The translations under genes were made by a program, and so were the position numbers. Below the pieces are notes generated by a model. That model saw only the letters and a list, made by a program, of their open reading frames with translations, did no database searches and was not told where the DNA came from. A stretch of 64,000 nucleotides of DNA from Rapana venosa (lineage: Eukaryota; Mollusca; Gastropoda; Neogastropoda; Muricidae). The number at the start of each line of letters is the position of its first letter. Within the stretch, counting starts at the first letter, position 1. This document shows, in pieces, positions 11,276-23,285 of this stretch. The stretch spans positions 19,381,992-19,445,991 of the forward strand of contig CM054144.1 of NCBI GenBank assembly GCA_028751875.1, read 5' to 3'.

Positions 11276-11430
11276 TACCCTTCCCACCCTCCCCCCAAAT
11301 CCCCGCATTCCACCCCAAGCCCTCCACATCCTCACCTCCATCCAAGCATATTTAATTACAGAGGTGTGGAAGTGGCAGAATTAGCTCACCCAGCCTGAGG
11401 CCTAGTGCCACGGCTCTGGCCGCTCTGGGA

Positions 11431-12665
11431 AAGGACAGGAAAGGACAAAGGACAGGAAAGGACAGGACAGGACAGGACAGAACAGGACAGGAAAGGACAG
11501 GACAGGACAGGACAGGACAGGACAGGACAGGACAGGAAAGGACATGACAGGAAAGGACAGGACAGGACAGGACAGGACAGGAAAGGAAAGGACAGGAAAG
11601 GACAGGACAGGACAGGAAAGGACAGGACAGGACAGGAAAGGACAGGACAGGAAAGGACAGAACAGAACAGGAAAGGACAGGACAGGACAGGACAGGACAG
11701 GAAATGACAGGACAGGAAAGGACAGGACAGGACAGGACAGGAAAGGACAGGACAGGACAGGACAGGAAAGGACAGGACAAGACAGGAAAGGACAGTGACA
11801 GGAAAGGAAAGGACAGGACAGGACAGGGAAGGACAGAAAGGACAGGAAGGACAGGACAGGACAGGAAAGGAAAGGACAGGAAAGGAAAGGACAGGACAGT
11901 ACAAGGGAAGGACAGGAAAGGGGACAGGAAAGGGCAGGACAGACAGGGACAGGAAAGGACAGGAAGGACAGACAGGACAGGAAAGGACAGGACGAGGGAC
12001 AGGACATGACTGGAAAGGACAGGGAAGGACAGGACAGGACAGGACAGGAAAGGACAGGGAAGGAAAGGAAAAGACAGGAAAGGACAGGACAGGAAAGGAC
12101 ATGACATGACAGGACAGGACAGGACAGGACAGGGAAGGACAGGAAAGGACAGAACAGGACAGGAAAGGACAGCGGGAAAAGGACAGGACAGAAAGGACAG
12201 GAAGACATGAAGACAGGACGGGGAAGGGACAGGAAAGGACAGAACAGGACAGGAAAGGACAGGACAGGAAAGGACAGGCAGGAAAGGAAGGACAGGACAG
12301 GACAGGGAAGGACAGGAAAGGACAGAACGGAAAGGACAGGAAAGGACAGGACTGGACAGGACAGGACAGGAGGGACAACAGGACGACAGGAAGGAAAGGA
12401 CAGGACAGGAAAGGACAGGACAGGACGGAAAGGGACAGGACAGGAAAGGAAAGAACAGGAAAGGTCGGGACGGGAAAAGGACAGGACAGGACAGGACAGG
12501 ACAAAGGACAGGACAGGACAGGACAGGACAGGACAGGGACAGGACAGGACCAGGAACAGGGACAGGACAGGACAGGACAGGACAGGACAGTACAGGAAAT
12601 GACAGGACAGGACAGGACAGGAAAGACAGGAAAGGTCAGGACAGGAAAGGAAAGGAAAGGAACAA
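11431..12665. repeat. 1.2-kb GGACA/GGAAA pentanucleotide array
   Basis: About 1,235 bp built from two pentamers, GGACA and GGAAA, mixed irregularly, with rare GGGA, GACGG or ATGAC variants. The plus strand is purine-rich with C as the only common pyrimidine, and the minus strand reads CCTGT/CCTTT. Stop-free frames on both strands, up to 443 residues, exist only because the units contain no stop codon. The left portion (to about 11800) is the most regular. The flanks 'ctctggccgctctggg' and 'gggagctgttta' are unique sequence. Confidence 0.97.
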
Positions 12666-12949
12666 GGAAAAAAGGAAAAGGGAGCTGTTTATTATCGACC
12701 CCACTAGAGGAGTGCAAGACTGCCGGCCCTAAAGAACCACTGCCTCTGGTTCCAGAGGAAGCAGTCTTTATCCCGGTACTTCAGAACCATACCCAGACAA
12801 GGTCAACACCGTTCTGAGAGCAGAACGTGTATCCCCCCTTAGGCTACAGGACAGTTGTCACCATGACCATTGACCAGGAAGGTTTGAGAAAAGATGGGTT
12901 TATATGGAGTTGGGTCTTTACCAAGTAACTGTAACACAGTAGAGTGGGT

Positions 12950-13360
12950 GGGTGAAATAGCGGTTACACACATTCCTAGAACGCGACATGTCCAGGTTTG
13001 ATCTTCCTCCGGGTTCGATCCAGTTTGTGCCCGGAACTTGTCCCCCATCCACTAGACCATGAGAGAGTGGTGGTCATGACGCTAGTCTTTCGGATGAGAC
13101 AATAAACCGACGTCTCTGTGTGCCACACTCATTTACGCACGTAATAGAACCCACCGCACCAAGGGAGTTGCCCCTCGCAAACAATTTTTTTTATAGAGAA
13201 AACACCACTCTGACAGAGAAAGAAATACACCTGCAGATAGGAGAAATGGCTGGCATCGTTCTTGTGGCAACATGGTCTCGGATAGAGCAACCTACATTTC
13301 ACGCAGAGAAATCTGCCGAGACTGAAAATGGTACACAAATACAATTCTATTACAAATAAG
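12950..13360 (+). mobile_element. SINE family 2, near full-length
   Basis: Contains a B-box-like 'gggttcgatcc' near 13012, the core 'gtctttcggatgagac' plus 'aataaaccg', then 'accaagggagttgcccct', 'aatacacctgcagatagg', 'cttgtggcaacatggtctc', 'cacgcagagaaatctgc', and a 3' end 'gtacacaaatacaattctat'. The 3' part matches 3985-4120. The head is degraded and its 5' boundary approximate. The 79-residue frame at 13120-13359 lies wholly inside the SINE and is not a gene. Confidence 0.75.
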
Positions 13361-13867
13361 AAGATAAGTACAATGCAACTGATCAAAACGATGGCAAAAT
13401 AAAAGTTAGTTCCCAATCTTTTTAGAAAGGTAGGAAGGTTGACTATTTTTCAATTTTTTGCTCTTGTTCGACCTGTTTCCCCAAAGGATGAAAGGTCTGC
13501 TATTTTGAGGTACAGACAAAAAAAAATCTATAAAACAAAGAAATAAAAAAATACCTCAATGAATTCAAAAAAATTCAACGATGGAAAAAGCAAAAAAATA
13601 CGCAATAAATAACAAAATGATTAAATGAAAAAGAAAAACAAAAAAAAAGGATGTCGTAGTTTTTTTACAAGTAAAAAAAAAACATTTAAACTCTCAAACC
13701 CGGGAAAAGTTGACAAAAAAACGCCCGGAACATGGATCCCACTAAGCAAAGCAATGTACTGTAATATTTCAAACTGTTAGAAAAAGTTAAAAAAGAAAAA
13801 AGAATGAACGGGACTCAGCGACTGCAAACCTTTAATAAATTCATTCCTAAGTAATGGGAAAACCCTT
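13361..13867. other. A-rich non-coding end of contig 1
   Basis: A-rich sequence with many short homopolymers, ending at the assembly gap. No gene recognised. Confidence 0.6.
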
Positions 13868-14367
13868 NNNNNNNNNNNNNNNNNNNNNNNNNNNNNNNNN
13901 NNNNNNNNNNNNNNNNNNNNNNNNNNNNNNNNNNNNNNNNNNNNNNNNNNNNNNNNNNNNNNNNNNNNNNNNNNNNNNNNNNNNNNNNNNNNNNNNNNNN
14001 NNNNNNNNNNNNNNNNNNNNNNNNNNNNNNNNNNNNNNNNNNNNNNNNNNNNNNNNNNNNNNNNNNNNNNNNNNNNNNNNNNNNNNNNNNNNNNNNNNNN
14101 NNNNNNNNNNNNNNNNNNNNNNNNNNNNNNNNNNNNNNNNNNNNNNNNNNNNNNNNNNNNNNNNNNNNNNNNNNNNNNNNNNNNNNNNNNNNNNNNNNNN
14201 NNNNNNNNNNNNNNNNNNNNNNNNNNNNNNNNNNNNNNNNNNNNNNNNNNNNNNNNNNNNNNNNNNNNNNNNNNNNNNNNNNNNNNNNNNNNNNNNNNNN
14301 NNNNNNNNNNNNNNNNNNNNNNNNNNNNNNNNNNNNNNNNNNNNNNNNNNNNNNNNNNNNNNNNNNN
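13868..14367. other. assembly gap of exactly 500 N
   Basis: 500 consecutive N. The round number indicates a scaffolding placeholder of unknown true size. Frames reported across it are meaningless. Confidence 0.99.
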
Positions 14368-14895
14368 GCACAAAACATCCAAAATCCATACGCTCATTAA
14401 ATCATCTCATCACCAATGACCATCATGAAATAAAAGAATTTGCCTTGATTTGGTGGGTCCCAGTTGCTCTGGTCTCGTATGGACCTTGGCTCTTGTTCTC
14501 CATAAGCTTACGTGCCTGTGAGGTTTTGTATCAAAGACTTCGGTGTAGGAGATTCCGGAGCTAGTGATGTTGGAGTCATGCTGTTGTGGTAGCCATCCTA
14601 GGTGGGTGTCTCACTCAGTCTGGCTCCACGACTCAGCTACTGCTGCCATCAATAGAGGGCTTAGTGGGTGGAGTTCTGCTTGTGTAAGCTCTGAAAATGC
14701 CTTACTAAACACCATCTAAGTTACACAGCTGCAGTGCAGGGCACTTCTGGCTAACAGCTACATGAAGGCCTAATATGGCGTCAGCTGATCCTGAGGATGT
14801 GCTGAAACGAACCTGGCTATGTTTGAGGCAGAGAGATCAAACTTAGCATCGTAGAAACAGCAGAACAGGAATATCACAGAAAATTAAGCTGAAAT
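14368..14895 (+). mobile_element. composite tRNA-headed element, 3' part (copy A)
   Basis: Matches the 3' ~500 bp of the element at 37717-38525 almost base for base, and of 28551-29395 with more divergence: 'ccagttgctctggtctc', 'gtgtctcactcagtctggct', 'gactcagctactgctgcc', 'cagctgcagtgcagggc'. The tRNA-like head presumably lies in the assembly gap. Confidence 0.75.
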
Positions 14896-14934
14896 AAAGA
14901 AGCAAAATCACCACCATCACCAACAACAACAACA

Positions 14935-14989
14935 AAAATACCACCACCACCACCACCACCACCACAACAACAACAACAACAAAATCGTG

Positions 14990-15036
<47 letters not shown>
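14935..15036. repeat. ACC, AAC and CA microsatellites
   Basis: (ACC)n, (AAC)n, then (CA)n from 14994. Copy B has the equivalent at 38530-38600 with a shorter CA run. Confidence 0.95.
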
Positions 15037-15038
<2 letters not shown>

Positions 15039-15039
15039 C

Positions 15040-17524
15040 TTCCCATAATCTCCATATTTCTTATTCCCTTCTTCTTGAATCCTATGTCTTTAACAGCAGT
15101 GAACTTTAAAAAAGAAATGAAAAATATCACGACAGCTATTATTTTTCCATTCTAAGCGAGGTGTGTAAAAATGGAGTCGAAGAATAGAGAGTAATTGCAG
15201 ACGACAGGCACGAGCCTCGTTGAGGAACAGACAGACAGACAGACAGACAGACACTCTTACGCTTTAAGGCTCTCCACACAGGGATCAGCAACTTGCCCTC
15301 TTGAAGGGTGTCCTCACCATCAAATGATTCCTTACTCAGTTTTACTCCACAGACAAAAAAGTGAAGAGAAGATTGATTTTGGTTAAAGAACCAAAATGTA
15401 CTTCTACATCCAAGTTTTGATTGGTTAGTGTGTTTATTCTCCAATTCCATAATATTCATTGAAAATACATATGCATTCATTGATTCATTTTTTCTAACTT
15501 ATTCTCTATTCATCCATTTATCCATTTATTTTCTTAGTCATAAAAATGACGTCAGTAACTGACTTAGCCAGAAGAGAACACATAGTAAAAAGAATATGTG
15601 GGATTTGTTGTTAAATCTAAAGAGAAAGAAACACAAGTTAATAGAAATACTTATTAATAGCTGTTTAAGAACACTGCTCAGATGCAAAGAATGCGTTATT
15701 TTTACTCATTCTGTCCTATGTCACCTTTTTCTAATTTGCACATTTAGATAGCGTATCTTAACTATCTGTTTAACTTGTCAAGCTGGTTCATTTGCCTTCA
15801 TTTAACACATTTTCACCTTCTTTCCAACAGAATTGAAGAACAGTTCCAAAGAGTTATTTATTACATCCACTTGTCCCGTCGAAACCCTCTTTTTTTGCCG
15901 TCACCAACACAGAGGCGCGATTTGGTAGGGCCTTCAGCAAAAAAAAATGACCCTGAAGTGAGAGACCAGGAAAAGAGAAAGAAACTTTTTCATGTAGACG
16001 CGAAAGGGAAAGGACTTTGTGGACGGGAAAATCAGAAAAATTGGAAAAAGTAATGAACAATTAAATGAAAAATTTTTTTAAAACAACAAAAAAACTTTCG
16101 TCGATGCTGAAATTAGAAAAAAAAATGGGAAATATTTTAAAAAAGGAAAAAAAAAGTTGAAAGGGTTTTTTTTGGGTTTTTTTATTTTGCTAGTATTTTT
16201 CGTGTCATTGCAATTTTCCGATTTTTAAAAAAAAAAGTTTTTTTTAAAATTTTAATGTTGGAATGAAAAAGGGGAAAATTTTATGATGGTAAAAAAAATA
16301 CTCTTTTTTATTTTACGTGCCTTCAGCTTGTTTTTTTGTTATGTTGTTTCAGTTTTATTCTTATTTTTTATGAAAGCACATTTGAGATAGAGACAGAAAC
16401 AACCCCCTTGTGTGTGTGCGGGGGTTTTTTTAATTTTATTGTTTTTTTTCATTTTGAAAAGCTAAAAAAGAGAAGACACCACACATACCCCCCCACACAA
16501 CACACCACCACAAACAACACACAACACCACCACTAAAAACACAGATCCAGAGAAAAGACACCGAAAATTTTTAACCCCAAAACCCGACACAGACAATAAA
16601 AAAAATAAACGAAAATAAAAAAAACAGACAAGATACCTACAACATCATAAAAAAGATCTCTGACCAAAAAGCGAATCAAAAAAAGGGAAAAAAAAAAAAA
16701 CAAAGTGGGGAAAGGGGTGAGAATTGAAAAACGGTACTTGGGGGGGGGGAGGGGGCAGAGACGAGACCAGGGAAAAGGAAAAGACAGGGAAAAAACAAAC
16801 AGGGAAAAAAAAAAGACACAGACAGAAAAAAACAAAAAAAAACAGACAAAAAGACCCAAAACACTGAGTAGGTAACGAGACATAAAAACAGAAACATATG
16901 GAAACAAAAAACAGAAAATAACAGACGTACAGACAGACAGATAGACAAAGACACAGACAATAGCAAACAAACGAAATAAACAAACAGACAGAAAGACAAG
17001 AGACACACACCATCATAATAACAGATCGCTCTGACACAGACAGTGAATCCAACCAAGGGAAAAATAAATGGGATCTGCGAACGAAATTATCATGAAATTC
17101 CCTTTAGGGAAACAATGTGGAAAGAGTGAAGAGAGAGACAGAGACAGAGAGAGAGAGACAGACAGACAGGCAGAGAGACAGACAGACAGACAGACAGAGG
17201 GGGACTAGTCAGGAATGGAGAAGAGAAGGGTGTGTGGGGGGTGGGGGGGGGAGAAGAGGAAGAGAAGAAATGCAACGCTAGAATACAGATGTAGGAATTC
17301 TATTTTCTCACCAGTTTTCACCATTTTTCAGAAATAATTGGCCTCTGGCTAATACTTTGTTTTTTCTATATCACCAGAAGATGTGCGAGTTTGCTATATA
17401 ACTGTCTGTTTTCTTGTCTGTCTACCCGTCTGCCTGCCTATATGTCTGTCTGTTCCTTGCTTTTCTGCCTGTCTTTGTATGTCTGTCTCTCTTTCTGTAT
17501 CACTCTCTCTCTCTCTCCCCTCTC

Positions 17525-17565
<41 letters not shown>

Positions 17566-17689
17566 ATTAATATATATACATAAACAATATATTTATAATA
17601 TATATATATATGTATATATGTATATTTATATATATATATATATATGTATATGTTATAAACATGATCTAGACAGAGATATGAAAAAAATT
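15040..17689. other. non-coding part of duplication copy A
   Basis: Collinear with 38603-41330 in copy B. It holds GACA (15229-15252), GA/GACA (17130-17200), CT (17499-17545) and AT (17543-17650) repeats. Between about 15890 and 16900 the sequence is homopolymer-smeared compared with B. A frame at 15775-16053 is not preserved in B and is not called. Confidence 0.6.
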
Positions 17690-18177
17690 AAATCAGCAAA
17701 TCCCCCTATTATACCCAATACCCAATACCTCCATTCTTTCATATTGCCATCTGGCTGACTGCCATTGAAACTTCCTGTTCTGGAAGCTGTGACTAAAGCC
17801 TCCAATCCAAAAACAGGATGAAGCCACACAGCAGGCAGCAAAGTTCATGGCAGGTCGCTAAAATCTGCCCAAGACCTGATTAATCCCAGATTATTTGTTT
17901 AAGAAGAGGGCAATTCCAGCAAAAAAGCCTGTCCTTGACTTGAATTTATTGCCCTGAAATGGAAATGTTGCGACCACCGCGCATATTGCTCTGATTGGGT
18001 GATTTTTCAAGATTTTCTTTTTCCTGGTTCATTCTGTCAGTGAGAGCAGAGGAGGCAGGAGCAGGCCGGTCATTGCTGCTGTACTGTACTGGTGTGTACC
18101 AGCGCCATGATGCTGTCGGCTTCTGACTGCTCACAGCCAGACCTCCTGTCTGTGTCCACACCCTTCTGTGGTAATTC
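17690..18177 (+). repeat. unclassified ~480-bp dispersed repeat (copy in A)
   Basis: Characteristic segments in order: 'gattatttgtttaagaagag', 'ggcaattccagc', 'ccctgaaatggaaatgtt', 'gaccaccgcgcatattgc', 'gcagaggaggcaggagcagg', 'gtactggtgtgtaccagcgc'. The same order occurs at 33859-34340, 36877-37370, 41330-41797 and 48005-48495. No coding signature, tRNA-like head or clear terminal inverted repeat was found. Confidence 0.75.
18172..18177. repeat. left target-site duplication of LINE
   Basis: TAATTC, repeated at 22156-22161. The uninterrupted site reads ctgtgg-taattc-atttctc in copy B (41798-41803). Confidence 0.85.
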
Positions 18178-19034
18178 TATGTTTTCACCTTTGCGCCTGG
18201 CGGCTGCATGGTGCGTGTCTCTGTGTTTTGAGTGTGTGATTGTGTGTTTCTCCGACGTTCTTCCTGGAAAGTTTTATATCTGTGTTTTTGTTACAACACC
18301 CGGAATCGAGCGGTTAGAACAGTTTTCTTTGGCATTGTTTGACATTTGATATATTTCAATTTATAATTTTCTTCATTTGATATTTATTTTCAAAATTTCA
18401 TTGACTGATGATTTGTGTTTACCGGATCCTGCTTGTCTTTGCAACCCTTCATACCCTGACCCTGCCGCAGCGTGAAAATTTTCACGTGATTCACGATCCC
18501 AACCCACCCCCTCCACCACTGCCCTGTGTTCCTCACTCCACTGCAATGACTCTATCTGTAACAGAATTGAAAGCTTTTTCCTCACGTGGTTTCCACCATA
18601 TGCAAAATCGACTCCGAGAGCACATTGTAAACCTTGGAATTCACCGCCGCAAAACCAGAAGAGGAACACGTGCAGGCATACGTCATCGACTGCTGCGTGA
18701 TTCCCTGACTTCTGCCTTCCCTCACCTCTGACGTCACTACCGCAACAACTGTTACCAGCCACAACACTGCCTCGCTTTCTGGTCCTCACCTGTTTCAACA
18801 TTTGTGTGTTGACTCTGACTACATTGGTTCTATCCCTAACGTGTGCCATGATCTGCATGAGACTCTAAATCCCCCGATGCTCCAGTTCTTTCACCTTCTT
18901 TCCCACCTGACTCACAATCCAAACTATCTGCTCTTCCACTGTACACATCTCTACATCACCCTCATCCTGTTCCTCAGCTAGTCATAGTCACTCACCACGT
19001 CTTCTCCAACCTCTCTGCCTCCCTCAAACCTTCT

Positions 19035-19939
19035 CCATATGTGTCTTCTAAACGCGCAATCTGTCTGCCCTGATGGCAAAGCTGACTTCATTTCTGATTT
19101 TATTTCTGAACACAACCTAGATCTAAACTTTTCTTACAGAAACTTGGCTAAAACCACTAGGCACGAACCAAAGATAAAACAGCTGACTCCACCTGGCTAC
19201 AAACTCTTCTTTCCCCGACTCTCCGTGGAGGTGGCATTGCATCATCTACAAAGACACTCTGCATCCAGCTCTGTCTATCTGTCACTCCCTTCCGTTTTCA
19301 CCCGAATCTTTCGAAGTCTGTGAACTCAATCTCACCTTACCTGGCCACTCTGTTACTTTCTGTTGCCTTTACCGTCCGCCTCCCAACCGTAGAAACAATT
19401 TGACATCTTCAGTTTTCCACCAAGAGTTTCAGTCACTCCTTGACCATTACAGCCTCTCTCAAAAAAAACTTATCATTCTTGGGGACTTTAACTATCACTT
19501 CGACAACCAGTCATCTCCTGATGTCAAGCGTCTTTCTCTTTCCTTGTCAAATCACTCTCTTTCCCAGCTAGTAAACGAACCAACACACAGATCAGGCCAC
19601 ATTTTAGACTGGCTTATTACCGATATTTCACAAGGTCTAGTCACTTCTCAGTCTGTATCTGTCACTGACGAACTGCTTTCCGATCATTCTGCCATTCTTT
19701 TACTTTCTCAACATTGCAAAGCCTATCAGAAACAAAAAGTGCATTACCGTCGCAACCTCAAGGCCATTGATATTCAAACTTTCCTTTCCCAAGCTGTTGA
19801 ACGCCTATCACAAACCCCTGACCATTCTGACCCTTCTAAGCACTACAATACCGTCCTCAGCCAACTCCTAGATGAGCATGCTCCTCCTACTGACCATCTC
19901 CTGCCTGATATGGCCATGTGCACCATGGTACAACCGTGA
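19035..19939 (+). pseudogene. LINE apurinic-like endonuclease domain, frameshifted
   Basis: The domain nicks target DNA to prime reverse transcription. Visible motifs are LLNAQSV at the start (19045), LTETWLK at about 19130-19153 but in another frame (one indel), LGDFN (about 19477), and LLSDHSAI (about 19675) with the terminal catalytic Asp-His. The stretch 19400-19939 is one open frame. At least two frameshifts separate the halves. Single-base indels could be real decay or sequencing error. Confidence 0.85.
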
Positions 19940-20469
19940 CATCCTGGTCGCAAAACGCAAACGCCGGCAACTAGAGCGGCAATGGCGAAAAACAAAACCG
20001 AAATAAACAAACAGCTTCTTCGTAAACAAATCAACAAAGTTAAAACCTTAATTCGTTCAGCAAAAACAAAGTATTACTCTTCTCAAGTTCTTGTGTACGT
20101 CTATGAAATCTCTTTTTCCCTCACATCCACGTTTCTTGGATCTGAGAAGGCTAGTCCTCTGCCTTCTATTCACGACCACTCTGAACTTCCTTCTATATTT
20201 TCTGCTTTCTTCTCTGACAAAGTCCGCAACATTCGCTCCAGTTTGGATCAGACTCCTTTCCAGCCTGCAACTTCTGATCCCTATTCTCTGGCACTCCTCT
20301 CCTTTCCTTTCATCTCGCAAGCGAGAAAGAAATCGAACTAATTCTGAAAGGAATGACTATAAAATCATGTGATCTTGACCCCATACCTGCTTCTCTTTTT
20401 GCACAGTGCCAGCCACAACTTATTCCCACTATTACGAATATAGTAAAACCTATCTCTTGTCTCTGGAAA

Positions 20470-21866
20470 TGTTCCTTCAGCTCTAAAAACTGCCATAGTC
20501 ACACCTCTACTCAAAAAGCATGACCTTGACCCCAACATTCTGAAGAACTATAGACCTGTTTCCAACCTACCGTTTATCTCTAAAGTCCTTGAAAAAGTAG
20601 TTCTAAAACAGCTCAACAACCACCTTCACTCCAACAGTCTCCTTCCTGCGTTTCAGTCTGCCTATCGCGTCAACCACAGCACTGAAACTACCTTGCCCAC
20701 ACCTTAAACACACTTCTACTCGCTTCTGACTCAGGGAAAATCTCCCTTCTTACTCTACTCGACTTATCTGCAGCCTTTGACACTATTGACCACTCTATTC
20801 TTATCTCCCGTCTTCAAAAAACATTTGGTGTTACTGGTACAGCCCTTACCTGGTTTAGTTCATACCTTACTGACCGATTCCAGACAGTCACAGTAAACAA
20901 GATTCAGTCAGTCATCCTGCAAGATTGGAATGTGGAGTTCCACAGGATCTGTTCTGGGCCCTGTTCTTTTCACCCTCTACACTGCTCCACTGTCACATAT
21001 AATTAACCGCCATCAGATCAACCATCATTTTTATGCAGATGACTCTCAGATTCTAAGCAGCGACACTCCTGAAAATCGCCTTCTCTTTACAAATATGGCC
21101 CATTGCTTTCAAGATATCCAAAATTGGATGATACAGAACAAATTACAGCTAAATGCAGATAAAACAGAAACCATGCTTGTAGGGACCAAACACAAACTCT
21201 CTTCTATCACAACAGCTTCAATACAACTTGGCAATGCATCAGTCCTTTATCCACTGCTGTGAAGTATCTAGGTGTCGTTATCGACAACACACTCTCTATG
21301 CAAAAATTCATCACCCAGACCTGCCAGTCCTGCTACTATCAATTACGGCGTATTAGTGCAATTTGAAAGTACCTGTCCACAGGCGCAACATCCAAACTAG
21401 TTGCGTCTCTCATTCTTTCACGTCTGGACTATTACAACTCTCTGTTGGCTGGTCTGCCAGCATCATCAATCCAATCCCTTCAACGTATACAAAACTCTGC
21501 AGCTCGTCTAATCCTCAGAAAGAAAAAAATCTGAGCATATTACCCCTCTCTTGCAATCTCTCCACTGGCTGCCTGTGCCACAGAGAGTAAACTATAAGAT
21601 CAGTACTCTCTGTTACAAATGTCTCACAAAACAGCACCCGCCTACTCTGTGAATGTCTTCACTTGTACACTCCTTCTCGTTCTCTCCGCTCTGCTGCAGA
21701 TACCTTGTCCTTACGAATACCTAGATTCAACCAATCCACCATCGGCCGTCGCTCTTTCTCTATTTCTGGTCCATTGATGTGGAATGATCTCCCTCTCTCT
21801 CTCCGCCAAAAGCCTTCTTATGACACTTTTAAATCCAGTCTCAAGACATATTTATTTCAAACCTAA
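20470..21866 (+). pseudogene. LINE reverse transcriptase and C-terminal region, frameshifted
   Basis: RT motifs in order: [12 protein letters not shown] (about 20543), LLDLSAAFDTIDHSI (about 20756-20800) with the first catalytic Asp, the QG-SVLGP motif broken by a one-base loss at about 20944 (the copy at 58290 is intact), YADD at 21032-21043 with the paired catalytic Asp residues, and LQLNADKTE. Further frameshifts occur near 20695, 21240, 21365 and 21530. The C-terminal segment at 21663-21866 includes LRIPRFNQSTIGRRSF and WNDLPLSLRQ, matching 58263-59210. Confidence 0.88.
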
Positions 21867-21942
21867 GATTTTCCCCTCCTGCCTCATCTCATAGTTTTTC
21901 CCTGCCTTCAACAGCCAAGATTCTATTGCCCTGCCAGGGTGT

Positions 21943-21950
21943 GTGACCTG

Positions 21951-21981
<31 letters not shown>

Positions 21982-22012
21982 TGTGTGTGTGTGTGTGTGG
22001 TCGTGTGTGTGT
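21943..22012. repeat. TG microsatellite in LINE 3' UTR
   Basis: (TG)n with one GG interruption and GTGC variants. The same position in the 58080-59458 copy, the 56176-56365 tail and the 62095-63160 copy also carries TG (or its complement). Confidence 0.95.
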
Positions 22013-22155
22013 GTGCGTGTGTGCACATTTGGACTTGATGGAACTATGCTTGTCACTGGTTGTATGTCTGTGTAAGAATGAGTTGAGTGCAAGCGCTTTG
22101 ATTTGTCTCTGCAAGATATAGCGCTATATAAATTCCATTTATTATTATTATTTAT

Positions 22156-23222
22156 TAATTCATTTCTCTTTCTTTAATCTGCCAGCACATCCATGCTTTA
22201 GTCTCTATGTTCTGTACAATCATTCAAATGCAATTTTGAATAATTTTCCATTTAGATTGTTTCTTCAAAACAGGTAAACTATATATACTGGTTCTTTATC
22301 GTGTTTCGATTTTGATTTGTATCATTCAGTGTCATGATGGATGTTTGTGGAACTGGGAATTATGACCGTTTTTTATCCTGAGATTTAGAATTGTACAAAG
22401 TGACTGCCCTGATAATAGCCTCTGTGGAGGGTGGGGCTATAAATAACAAGACTGAATTGGTTTGGACCGTATTTATTCAAACCATGAACTATTTTTACAT
22501 GTTGAAGTACTGGCGCCGCATCATCTATCTGTGAATACCATGGAAGGGGATTATTCGCTCTGATATATTTGCTCTTTTCTTTTTTTTCATTCTGTCTGCT
22601 TCTACGTGTCCTTCCATCTCTTTTACTAGTGCTGAGTCTGTGTTTGTCTCTGATGGACTTTCTGTCTGTCTGTCTCTGTCTCTTCTGTCTGTCTGTCTGT
22701 CTGTCTCTCCCCTCTTTCTCTCTGTCTCTCTGTCTCTCTGTCTCTCTCTCTCTCTGTCTCTCTCTCTCTCTCTTTCTCTCTCTCCCTCCCTCCCTCTTGC
22801 TTTGTTTTCTCAGTTCATGTTTCTTCTTCTTGTCCTACTTTAGAAAGTTTTCAGAAAAAAGAAGATTGTTATCACGGTGCTACAAAAATCCACAGAGCTT
22901 TATGTTAAATGACTGAGGCTTATGTCAGCAATGTATGATTTAACAGCAATGGATGTAGTTTCACACTTGATAATATCATGTTCTTCTCCTCTTGTACGTA
23001 GTATTTGTGAGGAAGGATGTATATTATCTGTGGCCTTTGTAAGTGACAAATTTCTAGTCATGTGTGAAGACTTTAGATAATAAGCTTTTTTGCGCATGTG
23101 TGAATGTGTGCGTGTGTGTGTGTGCCTGTGTATATTATGTGTGTGTATGTGTGTGGACGAGAGAGATAGACAGACAGACACAAACACAGACTGAGATCCT
23201 CTCACACACACACACACACACA

Positions 23223-23285
<63 letters not shown>

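Larger units (their letters stand above)
18178..22155 (+). mobile_element. CR1/L2-like non-LTR retrotransposon, ~4 kb, degenerate
   Basis: A nearly complete LINE on the plus strand: 5' region with an arginine-rich RRKTRRGTRAG segment (about 18640-18680), an AP-type endonuclease (about 19035-19720), a reverse transcriptase (about 20470-21270) and a C-terminal region ending 'FKSSLKTYLFQT' plus stop at 21866. The 3' UTR has a (TG)n run and ends 'gcgctatataaattccattt' with ATT repeats. Several single-base indels disrupt the frame, so it is not autonomous as sequenced. It is flanked by the 6-bp duplication TAATTC. Clade placement within the CR1/L2/Rex group is from motif memory. Confidence 0.9.

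Noticed and set aside
11431..12665. Telomeric or interstitial telomere repeat
   Set aside because: The unit is a GGACA/GGAAA pentamer, not TTAGGG or TTAGG.
11352..12717. Open frames up to 443 residues across the GGACA array
   Set aside because: They consist of LSCPV/RTGQD-type repeats, are open on both strands, and exist only because the pentamers contain no stop codon.
13777..14564. Frames spanning the N run
   Set aside because: Mostly undefined residues from a 500-N gap; the same holds for frames over 53837-54336.
15775..16053. Possible exon preceded by a splice-acceptor-like 'ttctttccaacag'
   Set aside because: The equivalent frame in copy B (39630-39780) differs in reading frame and content, so no conservation of coding is seen.
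17690..18177. Minus-strand frame (TQTGGLAVSSQ..) recurring in copies of the ~480-bp repeat as a possible protein
   Set aside because: Frames differ in start, end and phase among copies, and substitutions are not concentrated at third positions as far as I can judge by eye.
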